A stretch of 64,000 nucleotides of DNA from Membranipora membranacea (GCA_914767715.1 OU612071.1:4586001-4650000); one strand, 5' to 3'. Counted from the first letter of the stretch, positions 12,001 through 24,929 are shown. Notes: generated by a model from the sequence alone, not told the origin. Numbers and translations are program-made.

Positions 12001-14430
12001 AAAAATCAAAGGTATCGATCTGAAAATTTTCAGATTAATAATTAAATAACATTGTTTACTGTGCCCTAATCATTCAAATATGCTAACATTTATTTTTGCA
12101 TGCAGAGTGAATTTTGAACCGACAAGGTTTTTTGAATATGACAAAAAATTCCCGATAGAGTAATTTAACTGACAAACGAAGTGTCCGACCAAATGTTTGG
12201 ATATTCACAATCTTTGTTCGCATCTTCTTTTATTTGATTAAATTGTGTTTTACATTTTATAGAAAAGTATTTCATATCACAAGTAAAAATATCAGATTAT
12301 ATGTATTTTTGAAAGTTTCCTGGCCTATGTTTTGCACCCAAGGTCATTCACGAAATAACTTTTATTAGTAGTGATTCCTCAACTGGTCTCCGTTACCATT
12401 ATCTGCATTAGTCACATATACTGTTACCACTACTATGAATATTATTATAATAACATTCAACAATTTAATTTGACATATTATTATGGTGTTTATAAATCTT
12501 CACCTTCATTGGAGTTCACACAATGTAATCTGAGAAGATTCTGTTGACCTATGAGTGTTCTGAGTTGTATCTTTTCTGATATTATGTTGCACTTATCAAA
12601 CAGATCATTTTCTTTTGCGTTGCTTCTTCCACACAAAAAAAACTAGTTATATTGATAGTAGTTATTTTATGAAAATATACCCTCTTAGCTATTTTCCTAT
12701 TATAGTCATAAATAAAGTATTTCCTAGCTAAGCAGATTGAGCGATGCGTCGGTTGAATAGTATCACAACTCGATCAATTTGAGCTTCAGTCTATAAAGTC
12801 AAATTTTAAGAACAAAGACACAGACCTTCAAAAAAAGTTTGGGGGTTTGCTACGTGGAGTATTTAAACACTGCAGAAGGGATTCACAATACTCAAACAAA
12901 ATATGACAGTATATTAATTCGCTTTTTAATGTTTGTTATACAACTTCTAATTGGTAGACACTAGATTATTACCACACAATGACAGGGTCCTAACATTCCA
13001 TTGTTGGCTTTGGCTTCTAGGTACCTACATTGCATACCGGTCTAGTACTCATTGGATCACAATACTGAATGGTGCCCAAGAATTTGCCATGTCTATTGAT
13101 TTTAGAATTGGGAGTTTTCCCCTTTAGAAATTGAGAGAGGATAACTCCGATCAGCATGCCTATATTTTAACTTACACCAAGAGCTTTATAAGGCGCCGAC
13201 TATTGCTTTCTTCCACAAAAACGTTCATATATCAGAGTATTTATATAAATATATATATATAATCTGATATATATATCTATTGAGATATACTAACTTGAGC
13301 TGCCCTAATGTAAAAAATTCAAATGATAGGATGGTTTGATATTTTTTCAATTAAGTAGTTGTTTCTTCAATCCAACCAATACAATGGTGTTCCAATGGCT
13401 CCTCAATTTTCATCGGGTGCATTCGGTCAGTCACCTCAAATGAACCTTGAATCTATTGAAGCTATTGAGTTACTTTTCGTGTTCTAACAATGATAATAGT
13501 TTAAGTGGTTCGAAAAGGTGTAAATAGACACATCGTAACTTTGAAACTTAAGAAACCAACGGATGTAACAAAGTGTAGGTGTAGCTTCGTGACCTAGCCA
13601 CATTCTCATTTCTACATAAACTGGCCGCAAGACAAGGCTAGCATTGTTTCAAAATACAATAAAGTTTCTATAATTTGTCTTCATAGTTTTTCTATGCCAT
13701 ACGTTGCTGCTGTTCGTAGCACAAGCTCGCTGTAGGACCCTTGTATTTGATCCAGCTTCAGTGATGAATAATTGATAATGTCATAGACTATTGACACACT
13801 TATTCATGTCTCATTGTTCTCTCTGGGTAAACTGTTAGACTAAAGGAACTGGCTAAACAATACTGACAAGATTGTAATATTATTTTAAGAATCCATATTT
13901 AGAGCGACACATCACTAGAAATGTATCATGTTACTATGAAGGACCCTAAAATCTTTGTCACTGCGGCCATCTTTTTATTGCTTTATAACATTGTGAATGG
14001 ATCTTTTAGTGTCTTTGATATGTAAATATTGAGGCAGTATTCAGGGTTGGGTCTAGGGGGGGGGGGGGGGGCATGGTTAATTATTTTGCACTGTACCACG
14101 GTGTACTTTAATTCAATTTAAATTAGCGAATATAATTATATTAACACGCTCAAACATTTTGACAAATTTGTACCCTCGAGGTTCACAAGAAAAACTAGTC
14201 CCTATAAGCGTGAGTAATACTAAATCTCGACAAGGTAGTGGTAGTTTTAATAAATCAAAGGCCCCCTCCGTGCCTGAGCTATCAGCTACCCCTGGGCTGA
14301 TAGTATTACCCTCATTTTGTTTAATATTGGTCACAGTGTTAACGCAATTACCATGTTACTGCTGATACGGCTTATCTGCTGATATCAAATTAGCTCTTCT
14401 CGCTTATGTATCATAAAAGTATACTAGCCC
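12001..14430. other. 3' flank of the receptor gene and gene-free spacer
   Basis: A possible polyA signal AATAAA lies at 12711-12716, rather far from the stop codon. A (TA)n microsatellite is at about 13240-13285 and a run of about 13 G at 14057-14070. An open region at 14113-14365 has no recognisable product. Nothing else was seen. Confidence 0.5.
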
Positions 14431-14459
14431 TACAGCCACATAACTTCAGTAAGTCTCAT

Positions 14460-14800
14460 GTATAATTTGTAAGTTATGTATAATTTGTCACCTCAATACA
14501 TTTCTGATTTCTTTGTAAATGTAGATAATAGATTTCCTAAACGGGATGATAAACTTAGAAAAGTATCTTTTGACAACCTAAATCATGTAGTTGCAAGCAA
14601 ATTCAATGGCTTACCTTACCATATCAGATCAGTTGACAAGTTTACACGCCTTAAAACAAAGCTCATCAAACATATATACCAATCTACATGATTTTCAATA
14701 CGCTTATATTTTCCTCTTTTTTTATGTCACATCATGTAAAACATCTATTCAAGATGACACACTTAATATCAGTGTTTAACTTGAGGTCTCTGTGACCAGT
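14460..14800 (+). pseudogene. Non-LTR retrotransposon (LINE) ORF2 C-terminal fragment
   Basis: The frame 14476-14691 encodes the typical extreme C-terminus of a CR1/jockey-type ORF2: VVASKFNGLPYHIR...FTRLKTKLIKHI, matching the family pattern WN.LP..IR....F...LK..L. No reverse transcriptase remains upstream, so this is a 5'-truncated copy. Confidence 0.6.
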
Positions 14801-15674
14801 AGAACTCACAAAACCCTCTTTTAAGTCTGTATTCAACAAATCAACCCGGAGATGTAGTCAATCTGAAGTTTTAACACATTTCAACTTGGTTGCTCCTAAA
14901 GAGTGGTATGACCAAATAATCGCTGTCTCAATCATCTGTAGCAATGATATTACAAATCGAGATGCTGTGTCTTTGGATTGAGCAAATTATAAGACTGAAG
15001 TTTAGCGGTCGGAATGAGTGATGACGCGGCTTCACAACTTCAACGTCAGGTGGATATTTCGGGTTTAGAGGTTGATCCCAGGGTTCAGTTTTTGCCTTAG
15101 TCTTTTCAATCATCGTCCACGTTTGAACTAATGTTCTAATCAGAAGTTCACCTCGAAGTCGTATCAATATCCGTTGATAGTTACCCTCCCTATTGTCTGT
15201 AAACTGATATTAGTACACAAACTGTGTTCAATTGTAGCTAACATCCACCAATCCTTCCCTGTTCCCCATTTGGAAACAGCATCGTGACATTTATTTGTTA
15301 CCCCCTTCAGCTCTTGTGTGCAACTTAGTCTAAATCTATGTCCTATTTTAATTCAATATTTCAATCTGTCCCTGCACTAAACAATCAATACAAAGGGAAA
15401 CACAATGAATATTGAATCAAGCCATGTGTATGTTCCTCAATCATTGACGCGATACACAGAAATGCTAATTGTGACAGTCTTAGTAAAAACATTCACAGTT
15501 TATGATTATGAAACTTTCTCTCCAGCAGACTTTTGATATCTAAGTTAGTTTTTCTGTGACGTTGTGTCATTGACAGCGCTGCCAATAGACAATATAAATC
15601 CAAATTATGGGTTTTACAACACATGAATGTAAGTGTATATGGGTACATCTGGGGCGCTGGGGGCTGGTTGATTC

Positions 15675-15800
15675 ATCATGAAAGCTCCGCAAGTAGGACT
15701 CGAACCCACATCTCCTACCACATCAATCATTGCAATTTTAAGTGATGAATAGACCATGAGCATAACACTTTGGCGATGACGTGAATGTCCCATCGCACCA
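15675..15800 (-). repeat. tRNA-derived SINE-like element
   Basis: On the minus strand GTGGGTTCGAGTCCTAC provides a pol III B box and T-stem-like arms. The upstream half (TTATGCTCATGGTCTA) could be a degenerate A-box side. It lacks a complete cloverleaf, so a SINE head is favoured over a tRNA gene. Confidence 0.4.
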
Positions 15801-15949
15801 TCCCCTAACCATGAAGGTAACTACATGTGTCGTACCGGTAGAAAAAAAACTTCATATAGGCTCTCACCTTAAAGAGGTAGGAATCGAAGGGGGTGCACGG
15901 GGATTAATCATGTGAAGTGACAGGCAAGACCATTGGCTGATCAATGTAA

Positions 15950-15985
15950 TTAGAGGCGGAGAATGGCCTTGGTCTCCGCCTCTAA
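15950..15985. repeat. 13-bp perfect hairpin
   Basis: TTAGAGGCGGAGA and its exact complement TCTCCGCCTCTAA are separated by 10 bases. It is GC-rich in an AT-rich setting. It may be part of a repeat; no function is assigned. Confidence 0.6.
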
Positions 15986-16506
15986 CAGCCAGTCCACGTT
16001 GCATTCTCAAGTGGTCAAGTGTGTTATGTAAGAAATTGTGATTCGCAGACACCCATAAATAAAGTTGAATAGAAGCTATGATATAGCTATTGTTGTGTTG
16101 GCTCATCACACTTGGGATTATAGGGTTTAATTACAACGGTCAATTTCAATCTTGACAACGGTATCTAGGCAACCTCTAAAACCATAAATCATAACGTCAA
16201 AATTGACCAATGAGAGCTCGTATATTTTGAAGCGGATGATTTGAAATCATCGGAACTGGGCAATTTCGTATGACATCAGTCATATTTTCACCACTTTCCG
16301 ATGCCATTATTGGAATGAAAATTTATTGGGCATGTGTATCACACAATTCCGCATCAGCTTGTCTGATTCCCATTAAAAATAATTCACTGCTTCTCCTCTT
16401 AATTCCGAAAAAGCAGGAGGAATTTGAATGCTGCTAACCCCATTTGAATTTGATATGGCTGGGTGATCGCTTTACCTTGACTGGCCCTTATATACCGGTC
16501 GAGGCA

Positions 16507-17041
16507 CTTTAAAGACAACGGAGGGACCATCGCAATATATAGTCTGGCAGCTAGTTCTGCAGTAATTATGCAATATTTTATCATTTAGAAAATTCAGAGC
16601 ACTTCTGGATAAAAATTATGTGTAGTGTTAGGGATTGTCCTCCCTTCTCATCTAACAGCTATGAGGTATTTATGCGCCCTAGTGCTGTGCCAACCTAATG
16701 AGCTAATAATTCTATCTACTTGAGACAACTGTAAAAATTATTAAATGAAGTTATCTACTGTTGTAAAATTTCTCCTGACAATGGAACTATATTTATTCTG
16801 AACTTATGTGGGAAAGAATGGCAATTAAATGTATTTTGAATCGTAAGCTGATTATGTTGGCACAGCACTAGGGTGCATAAATAACTCATAGCTCTTATAT
16901 GAGATGGAAGGACAACTCCTAACAATACAAATAATTTTTACCCATAAGTGCTCTGGATTTTCTAAATGTGAAAATATTGCATTATTACTGCAGAACTAGC
17001 TGCCAGACTATTTATTGCTGTGGTCCTTCCGAAGTCTTTAA
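16507..17041. mobile_element. ~535-bp foldback element with ~190-bp arms
   Basis: The left arm (about 16507-16700) and right arm (about 16853-17041) are inverted, imperfect copies of each other: GTCTGGCAGCTAGTTCTGCAG against its complement, and AGTGCTGTGCCAAC against GTTGGCACAGCACT. The spacer is about 150 bp. No coding capacity. It is consistent with a non-autonomous DNA transposon; the arms have diverged, so it is not recent. Confidence 0.75.
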
Positions 17042-17049
17042 CTAGCCAC

Positions 17050-18285
17050 AATTTGGTGATAGCTAACATATATTTACCTACAAGCTAGCTGAACTGGACT
17101 CTAGCTAATGATTACTCCCCTAGGGTCGCCAGTTTATGATACTCATTCATACAAGCTGGTACTGATAACTCAGGTTTTAGGGCTGAGTCAGGTTGGGGCG
17201 TTGTCCTACATCCCTAGATAACTGTGTACACATGCAAGCTGTTACATATGGCAGGAACTTGTAGGTATGTAGGTTAAGTAACATTGATGAGTTCCATAGA
17301 TACAGTCATAACAACATCCTGATCTTGTAAATATTAGCTAGGGCTAAGCTTAGCCAGGATGGGAATGACTCATTAATGTCAGCTAGCACTGGAGTTACAA
17401 ACCAAATTAAAAAGGGTGAGTAAATACTTGGCAGCCATAAATTTCACTATTCAACTCGGCCCAAAAAGTGAACATCTCCACTTGTGTATGTTTTATTATT
17501 CTAGGCAGGGCCTCCTTAGTAACAGTTATAGATAATAAAATACAGGTAGAGGCAGTTTGTCATGCCCGCTGTGTTTTATCACAGTCCTTGTTTTATCGCT
17601 AAATATTTGTGCGTTGGTTAAAAGGTTGGGGTGTATATGCGTTGCTCGCCAGAAGGTTATAGATTATGATAAGTGTAGCCTGTGATCTTGACACAAAGTC
17701 AGTAACCAATTTGGCAATCTGATAACTCTAAAATAACCCACACCTCCTGCTTGTGTATAACGATCACGGTTCTCTAGTTTAGAGTTGTCTGTTTCATATC
17801 TTTCTTTGCAATAACGTTATACAGCTGCATACTCAGTATTCCTAGGTTTATTAAGGCTGCAAATAATTGAGGAATGATTGGGTTATAATTAATGCGAATC
17901 ACTAACAGGTACATTGTGAATATGTAGGAATAATTATTATTATACAATATACATCATAACAAATACATAAATGATACCTGTTACGTTATGTTACAGGGCT
18001 CTTTACAGGGGCGTATATATTTCTGCCTTGCCAATAAGGGATAAAAGGTATATGTTGTGAATATTGAGTCTGCTGTGGTCACAAAATGATGCAGTTCGGA
18101 AAATAACCTATAGTCATGTATGCGTCAATGAACAAGTTACTGCTAGGATCTCATTACAACAAATTGAGTGTAATTTTGAATTTGCCACACCATACACTCC
18201 TGCGAAATAATGGCTGCTGCAAGCCTCTTGCGGCAACATCCTAATATCCTCTGCATAAGTTCATGTCCGGATTATTTCACACACA
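17050..18285. other. Gene-free spacer
   Basis: I see no domain-bearing frame, no inverted repeat and no tandem repeat in this stretch. It ends at the left edge of the segmental duplication. Confidence 0.45.
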
Positions 18286-18631
18286 GCTCTTTGTATCAAA
18301 TGATCAGAACTTTTTGAGTCAACTCGTCAAAAGTCTGAGTTCCCTTGTCAACATGGGTTTATGTAAAAAAACAGAGCGGCCCCCAGGGCCACACTAGTAA
18401 GTTTTTTACAATTTGTGAAGTACTCTGGTGGCAGGATGAACAATTTTCATATTTCATGGAGCTTTGTTTGGCTGTCTTCTACTGTTTTAAGTTGAGTTTC
18501 AGTTTTTCTGATGTTACCTGGCTTGGAATCGTCGGAAGGTCTTGCGAAGTCGGGGATCAACTCTTATTCAATTAAATAATAATATTATATATCCGAGTGT
18601 GATAACTGTTGAGGTTTCTTTTTTTTTGCAG

Positions 18632-18797
18632 CCCCTGCTATCAAGAGAGTGACACCTGCAGCCATGACTGGTAACAGATTCGCTGCAGATTGTTTAGAAC
18701 CTTATCATGATAAAAGAAAGAAACATGGAGTATCAAAACTGAAGCTTAACTCGGTGTTGTGTGTCCTCGCTCAAGGCTATGCCCAGCACTATCTCAG
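18632..18797 (+). pseudogene. CAP/SCP-domain exon, copy A (open in itself)
   Basis: The exon lies between TTTTTTTTGCAG and CTCAG-gtaact, 166 nt. It encodes FAADCLEPYHDKRKKHGVSKLKLNSVLCVLAQGYAQHYLR in pieces that match the N-terminal CAP helix pattern (L..HN..R..HGV..L..N..L...AQ..A..L). The usual CAP His-Asn pair appears as Tyr-His. No start codon or signal peptide exon was identified upstream. Splicing in phase to 22301 continues the domain, but that exon has a frame problem, so the gene is probably broken or is a remnant. GAPR-1/GLIPR2-like proteins are the nearest relatives I can suggest. Confidence 0.6.
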
Positions 18798-20559
18798 GTA
18801 ACTATTTATGGATTTTTTAATCAGCGGGGTTGCCCCCTTTGTCACATTATTCATGTGTTTTAATGGTTCTTGTGTACAGGTACATATACAAAGGGTAGGG
18901 GCAGACCACTCAGTTTCTTAGAGTGCCTGTCCTCTACTGCTAGCGATGAAAATCCTTGGTAGAATCCCTCTGATTTTTTGGTCCTCTTGAACCCGAGGTG
19001 TGCTCCGATGTGCCTGCATAACTGATATCAAAGTTGACACCAAATATGACGACAGGTGATCTGTAGTTGCCTGACTTTGAACTGAAACAGAACTTATGAT
19101 TACAACCAGCATTTAACCACCATCATCACTGATCGACGGAGTATGGATTAATTTATTCTTTCATATGGCCTAGTATAATTGCAAGGAAAGGGGGGCCCCA
19201 AGTTTAATCCTCAATCAGGAGGACGAGGGGGGGGGGGCACACATTAGGTGATAGGTTGAATTTACTCTAATGATAAGAGATGCTCATGTAGTGTGTCCCA
19301 TAGTCAGTGAGCTCCTCAACTGAAGCCAAAACAGTTGACAGGTTACAATCAGTTCGCTGTTGCTCCTTGGTTACAGTTCGCAACACGGAATACTCTTTAT
19401 GAATATGGCTTGTGTGAAATTAGGCTGCGTTTAACTAAGCCTCTCCTGTCAAGCTTTTTTAAGACAAATCTGGACAACGCAGTCTGTCAAACTTCATTCA
19501 AAGAGTCCTTATTAAAACGTTGTATCGTACTAACTATGAAATCAAATCTGGCATCAAATTACGGAAATATAATAACAATTTGCAGATTGCTGTATCCTTT
19601 TTCCCTGCGTACCTGCTGCTAAATTCAAAGTAACTGTTTTGTGCTAGCTCAGCTCACTTCATATCACAGTCCCGCCTATTATTTGGTTGGAATAGTAACA
19701 AATATATTCTTGCCTATTGTTATGTAGCGTCTGGTAATCCTTGCTGGTATAACAGGATATTAGGAAGCTGCTAAGGTTCGCACTTAAAGATATGAGCTAT
19801 TGTTTCTATGAAATCACTACTTCAGTACATTTAAAAGGGCATCTCCATATCTCTAATAACGGCCATCCTCTTGTGTCATGGACTTCATAAGTGGCCAAAC
19901 CTTTTTACAGATTTTACTGCCTTTTCATCAACAAGCAGTCATTAAACCTGTTTCCGTGCATTTTGATTCATGTGAACATGTGACACTGTTCGAGCTATAT
20001 AATTAATACATCCATTGCTCATGCTATCGACAAGTCAATTACACCGAAGTTGCACCCAGTGCACAAAGTCTATCAAAGCAAAGTTCATAAATACTGATCA
20101 GAGTGATCAAAGTGACTAATAAGTTATATAATAAACAAACATCAGACGCTACGCTCATCAGAAGATGCGACTTGTTACACGCTCACGAGATGATCAGGTT
20201 TATGACTGGTTCAGCTGAAACGCTTTACTTGTGAACTATAGTCCTGTCTTCTCCTCAGTATGATAGGATTATCTAACACTGAGACTACATGAGGGTGTTG
20301 TTATATCAGTGTTGCCTGCATAGACTGGCCATAATCGGTATGTCTTGTTCTCGACTTATTTAAGCTGGTGAGCTGTTGATCGTACAATGGTTTGACTGCA
20401 ATCTTGAGATATTTTGCATCACATGAAGGTCGCCCTGTCCACGGCTTATTTACACTCCTGAACTGCACTCCCATCACACCGTTGTTACACCGCCTTCACA
20501 TCGCCACACAACACTGTTACCACCTGGAAGAACAGTCAGCTATCTACAGATTACAGACA

Positions 20560-20778
20560 ATGGCCTGGATTCTGAACAAAAACACTCGGATGTATTCCTC
20601 TCACCAACAGAGAACACAGTGTATATACTTCCCACCAGTGGCCACCACAATTGGTGCATGCAACTAATGCACAGCAACAGCCAATGGTGCACGGAACCGA
20701 CCAGTATAAACAACCAGTGGTATACTCAACCATCCAGCGGAAATCACCAGCGATGTATACTGTAACTTGTACATTCAG
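20560..20778 (+). pseudogene. Gln/Pro/Thr-repeat exon, copy A (frameshifted)
   Basis: This aligns with 36361-36614. It starts MAWILNKNTRMYSSHQQR and, after a one-base shift near 20640-20660, continues in another frame with LVHATNAQQQPMVHGTDQY...VVYSTIQRKSPAMYT. Copy B keeps one frame across the whole exon, so copy A carries the damage. The product consists of short degenerate repeats; no known domain. Confidence 0.5.
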
Positions 20779-22300
20779 GTATTCTCTGCCTCAGTTCAGG
20801 GTTCTCAGATTATCCTGTCTTGTAGATCACAAGAAATAGATATTTAGTTGTTCATTTTTGATCGCTCAAAATAGTTTACTGACAGAGTTTGACCTCAATG
20901 ATTGTAACAAGTTGTTTTCAGTTTGACCTTTTGAAGGTGCATAGGACTAACGCAAATGTCTTGTAGGCAGTAAACCCATGTTTGAATCTTTGACTAAACC
21001 CAGTTTACATAGTCTCCGGCTCCATTTGGAATGAGAGATAAATTCTGATGTAACACCTAGTGTAACACCATTGTGGCCCTCTTCAATCTAATGGATTGTA
21101 GCGGTAATGAGCTTACACAAGTTTTTTGAGGCATCTAAGGTTCACCAGCAACGCGAAGACAAGAAAAGGTTCGGTTTGTCAAAATTCAGATATAGGAAGC
21201 GGTAGCCTTGTTACGTGGCTACTTTTTAGTGGCCAACCGACGAGGCTTAGAAAGTTTGGAAAGAAATCATCCAATCCTAGCTGTCTTTGCAGGTTGCCAG
21301 TTTATTTTTCCCACTTTATGCTGGCACTAGACAATGGCTATCCCATCCTCTTGTGTCCCAACAACTCATCATCCTTGTGATGACAGGCAAATGTCCTGTT
21401 AGTGTAATAAGTTCAAAATATTTCTATGTGCACCGGTGAATTTGTAACAGATATGCAGGTTTATTCCGCAAAAGAAATATCTGTTTCAAGTTATCTCCCC
21501 TTTTCTGAATTCAGAGCGAGAGGAGGCGGATTGATGGATTGTGTAGTTCCCTGGTTAAGTTTCCATGTGAGGCTGTAACATTTTTTGAGCAAAACTTCGT
21601 AGTTCTTGTTTCATCTCTGTCAGAGACAAACTAGACAGTCCTTAGACTGAAGATTGTTGACTATGAAGTTTTTTTCATCCAGCTGAATACCTTGTCCTGC
21701 AGTCCAGTCTATTGTTAAGATCACTGCCGGTAATGTTATAATCAAACAAGAGAGTAACTTACCAGACCCCGCTGTTTCCTGCATTCTAACTGGTGTGTTT
21801 AACCCGGCGCTGTGCGTGCTGTGTTTAGTCCGACAGAATGCTAAACAATGAAGCTATGGTGGATGTTGTGTCAAAATGATTGTAGTAACATAGTTCAATT
21901 TGATTTTGAAGTTGATAGTTGAGTTAGTATTTAAGGGCCGGCAGTAAATTTTTTGAGGTTGATGCCATCTAGATCAAGTTTGGTCCAATTTGCCCGTATC
22001 GGAGTTGCCCCCTCTACTGACACTCCGAAATCAATAAAATGGATGCTATTATTTCATCTTCTAGAGTTACCCCCCCCCCCTCCCTCAGATGCATCAAGTT
22101 CTTCATGTTAGTACTACAATATCATAGTGGACATCAAGTCAAGACTGAACATCTTTGACCGAATATTTTCCCATCCTAGTTGTGAACTGACCAGGTCTCG
22201 AGACTCTGAATGCAGGCAGAATGAATCAGACTTGACCCCAATGGATACCATGGTATATCGCTGGTCGCTGTTCATCGTGATAATTTTTTTTTTATGGCAG

Positions 22301-22387
22301 GTCTGGCGAGCTAAAGTACAGCGGTCACAAGTACAAAGAGAAGAGAACATCACAGGGAGACCTCCTCCAACAGGGCCACTGAACACA
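22301..22387 (+). pseudogene. Second CAP exon, copy A (frame damaged)
   Basis: It lies after a pyrimidine tract (TTTTTTTTTTATGGCAG) and before gtataa. In phase with 18632-18797 it reads S-GELKYSGHKYKE, a good match to the LKHS...Y stretch that precedes GENL in CAP proteins. After this the useful frame jumps by one base (EENITG fits GENL), and the original frame meets TGA at the exon end. An assembly indel would give the same picture. Confidence 0.45.
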
Positions 22388-22518
22388 GGTATAATAACTA
22401 AACCATCAGCAGAGCATGCGTATCCCCTAGATCATGTTAGGTCTATTTTGCCAGCCTTTAACTGCCCCCCCCCCCCCCTACTGACACGCCAAAGTAGAAG
22501 GGGGCTGCTCAAACTGAA

Positions 22519-22688
22519 ATGATCAGTGACCTATGTTGTTAGAATGCATTACAAACAATGTACGCATGCTCACACCTAAGACAGATCCTCAGACAATGCA
22601 CTATAGTGCATTGTCTGAGGATCTGTCTTAGGTGTGAGCATGCGTACATGGTTTGTAATGCATTCTAACAACATAGGTCACTGATCAT
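22519..22688. repeat. 170-bp near-perfect palindrome without spacer
   Basis: Two 85-bp arms meet at CTATAG (centre 22603/22604), with only a mismatch or two seen near the middle of the arms. The hexamer CTCAAA occurs just outside both ends (22509-22514, 22689-22694). It lies just beyond the right edge of duplication A and is absent from copy B. Confidence 0.9.
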
Positions 22689-22779
22689 CTCAAATAGCAC
22701 ATTGTGTGCCTACGTTGTCATCAAAGGAGCATTTGACATACCTGATTGTCATGTTTAATCTGGACTAAGGACTTATATG

Positions 22780-23860
22780 CATATTATTTCAATTTCATTT
22801 CAATATCATATAAAAAAAGAAGAACAGTTTGGTTATCAGTTTTCAGGTTGGAAAGTTTAGTGAATAAGCCTAACAAAATGCCTTTACCTATGCATGACCT
22901 TTGGCTGACATTCTCTGTAGAGTCAAAAGATTTATTTACAGATTTATCTATAATCCACTGTTGTAATACCCTGGGGTATTGAGAAAAACAGTTGGTGAGC
23001 TCTGGTATAAAATGAAGTTGCATATCTTGAAAATTTTGTAGCGCAATCAACGAGAAAAAAAGATTTTTTGCTTTTTTCAGTAATATATTGACTAAAAAAT
23101 TGTCCTTCTGTCGACTTGACTGTCTATACAGTGATGACTGCCTCTCAGGGACTCATGTGTGGAGCTTAGGCCTGCAATCGCTGGTTATATTTATAAAAGA
23201 TTATGATAAACTGATCTCTAAAAAGTCATAACTCAGGAATTGCAAGTACTGATGGACTCTCATGATAACCTTCTATTTGGGGTAAAACTCAAAAAAAATT
23301 CAACTGGCAACCATTTCTACTGGGTAGAGAACTGTTGGAGGTTTGCTTTTCCAGCCCAAAGTAAGCATCACACTCTTAGTTTATCTAGATTGAGAGTCAA
23401 CTTATGCTCATTACTCCACTGGTAACCTTACTCCGGGTTGTAGTTTATTATTCATCTGTGGAGCAGGGAACAGGCGTTGAACATATTATGTTATTGGCAT
23501 ACATGATTAGACAGCTAGCTGATGGAGGACTGTAGGAGTTAATAAAAGTGAACCAGAGCATTGGCCCAATATGTCTCGGTATAAAGTCTGAAGATGCGGA
23601 TTTTGCTTTCTTCTGGAAATGAAATTAAGAGACAGTCTCAATATATCAGGAGTCACAGCATTATCTTGTAGGGCTTCAGCAATTTTTGATGGCTGTAATG
23701 AATCAAAGCCTTTTTGAAGTCTTTAAAACGGACCTCAACAGCAATGACATCATTTTTGTCGAGCATACTGGACCAGTGGTCTAGTGCATATCAGACCATC
23801 TGTTGTGCTTACTCCTGGTTGGTATGCAAATTGTCATAGGAATGTTGTCTGTCAACTCAA
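22780..23860 (-). pseudogene. Decayed LINE reverse transcriptase
   Basis: Read on the minus strand, 23860 to 23450 gives RT landmarks across frameshifts: LDHWSSMLDKNDVIAVEV, then D-FKKAFDSLQPSKIAEAL, then GPMLWFTFINS and YANN in the position of YADD. The open stretch 22784-23050 follows and probably covers the region after the catalytic motif. The YADD aspartates are replaced by Asn, so it is inactive. Confidence 0.6.
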
Positions 23861-24205
23861 TCTCACAAATTTAAAGGTATGTCTCCAGATCAGGATTGAT
23901 TTGCCAAATCAAAATAATTATCATAACTGTCAGCAGAATAACCATCAGTTCTATGGCAAATAACATTGTTTTTATATCAACTGTTAGCTCTTCAAGATGT
24001 CAATAAATATAACATTATAGAGTCAATGATATAATAGTTTGTCACAGTGTAACTGATCTGGAAGCAGCTAAAATTACAACAAACCATCTTATCATCTTGT
24101 TACAGAATATCTAGTACAGTTATGATCAGTCTGGATCAGCAGTGGCTACCTCTTGTAATTCTTAGACTGCTACTACAATTCGCCAATACCGTCTAGACCC
24201 AGGCT

Positions 24206-24591
24206 TTAAAGGGCAACCAAGGTTTCAAACAACTTCTCATTGATGGCCATTGATTAATAGCAGATTGCACCTTCTGCATGGGGAAAAAGACAAAATAATA
24301 ATTCGGATGATTATTCAGCCAGAATTCTTGTGAAACATTTCTTCCATCAGGTACTCAAACTCAGCTAAAAGAGAATACCACATAGCAGTTTCCTGTTCCT
24401 GTTATTATTTAGCCTGTGCTCTATAATTATTACAGCAAAGTCTTGGAACCTCCCCTAAACTGAAGTGTTACCCAGCTTAGAGTCAGCAACTACTTTGAGT
24501 TTTGCATCGCGTAATGCACAAAGCTGATGCTGCCCAGCACATTATTTGCTACCCATTAATGCATTGCTGCGAAACCTTGGTTGCCCTTTAA
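24206..24591. mobile_element. 378-bp TTAA-flanked MITE (piggyBac-like target)
   Basis: Perfect 17-bp terminal inverted repeats (AGGGCAACCAAGGTTTC at 24210-24226; complement at 24571-24587), each flanked directly by TTAA. TTAA duplication is the hallmark of piggyBac-type insertion. No coding capacity inside. Confidence 0.75.
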
Positions 24592-24599
24592 GCGGATAG

Positions 24600-24880
24600 T
24601 ATGACATTTCTGCTGGTGCAGTGACCCTGTTTTGAAAATTTCATGATGCTATTATGTACCACTACTATATCCTCTAGGCGAGACTCTCGAACGGAACAGA
24701 TTCTTTTCCCCTGGTGCAGTGGCTACCTCTGGAATATTAAGGATATGGTAATTCTGCCGGTGCAGTGGCGATGTTTTGAAACTTTCCTGATACTACAAAG
24801 TAACACCACTTTTATCTCGGTTCGATACTCTAAAATTGATCAGATCATAATTCCGCTGGCGCATTGTCTACCTCTCGGTA
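24600..24880 (+). repeat. Short tandem/dispersed repeat, ~4 degenerate units
   Basis: The motif TTCTGCTGGTGCAGTGGC (variants) recurs near 24608, 24708, 24750 and 24850, followed by similar TTTTGAAA.TTTC.TGATGCTA text. An inverted single copy occurs at about 28482-28502. Origin unknown. Confidence 0.55.
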
Positions 24881-24929
24881 TTTTAACACATCGTGTAGGT
24901 CAGGCTGCCTATGTGATCAGATGACAGGT

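Larger units (their letters stand above)
18290..22390 (+). repeat. Segmental duplication copy A
   Basis: Collinear with 35025-38145. Anchors include TGTATCAAATGATCAGAACT at the left edge, the CAP exon, GTACATATACAAAGGGTAGGGG, GATCAGGTTTATGACTGGTT, the Gln/Thr-repeat exon, GAGAGTAACTTACCA, the poly-C tract before TCCCTCAGATGCATCAAG, and the second CAP exon. Copy A has about 0.9-1 kb extra between roughly 18980 and 19960. It is not clear whether this is an insertion in A or a deletion in B. Confidence 0.85.

Noticed and set aside
20551-20733. Minus-strand Cys-rich 60-codon frame
   Set aside because: Antisense of the Gln/Thr-repeat exon (CCA/GGT-rich repeats give Cys/Gly on the other strand).
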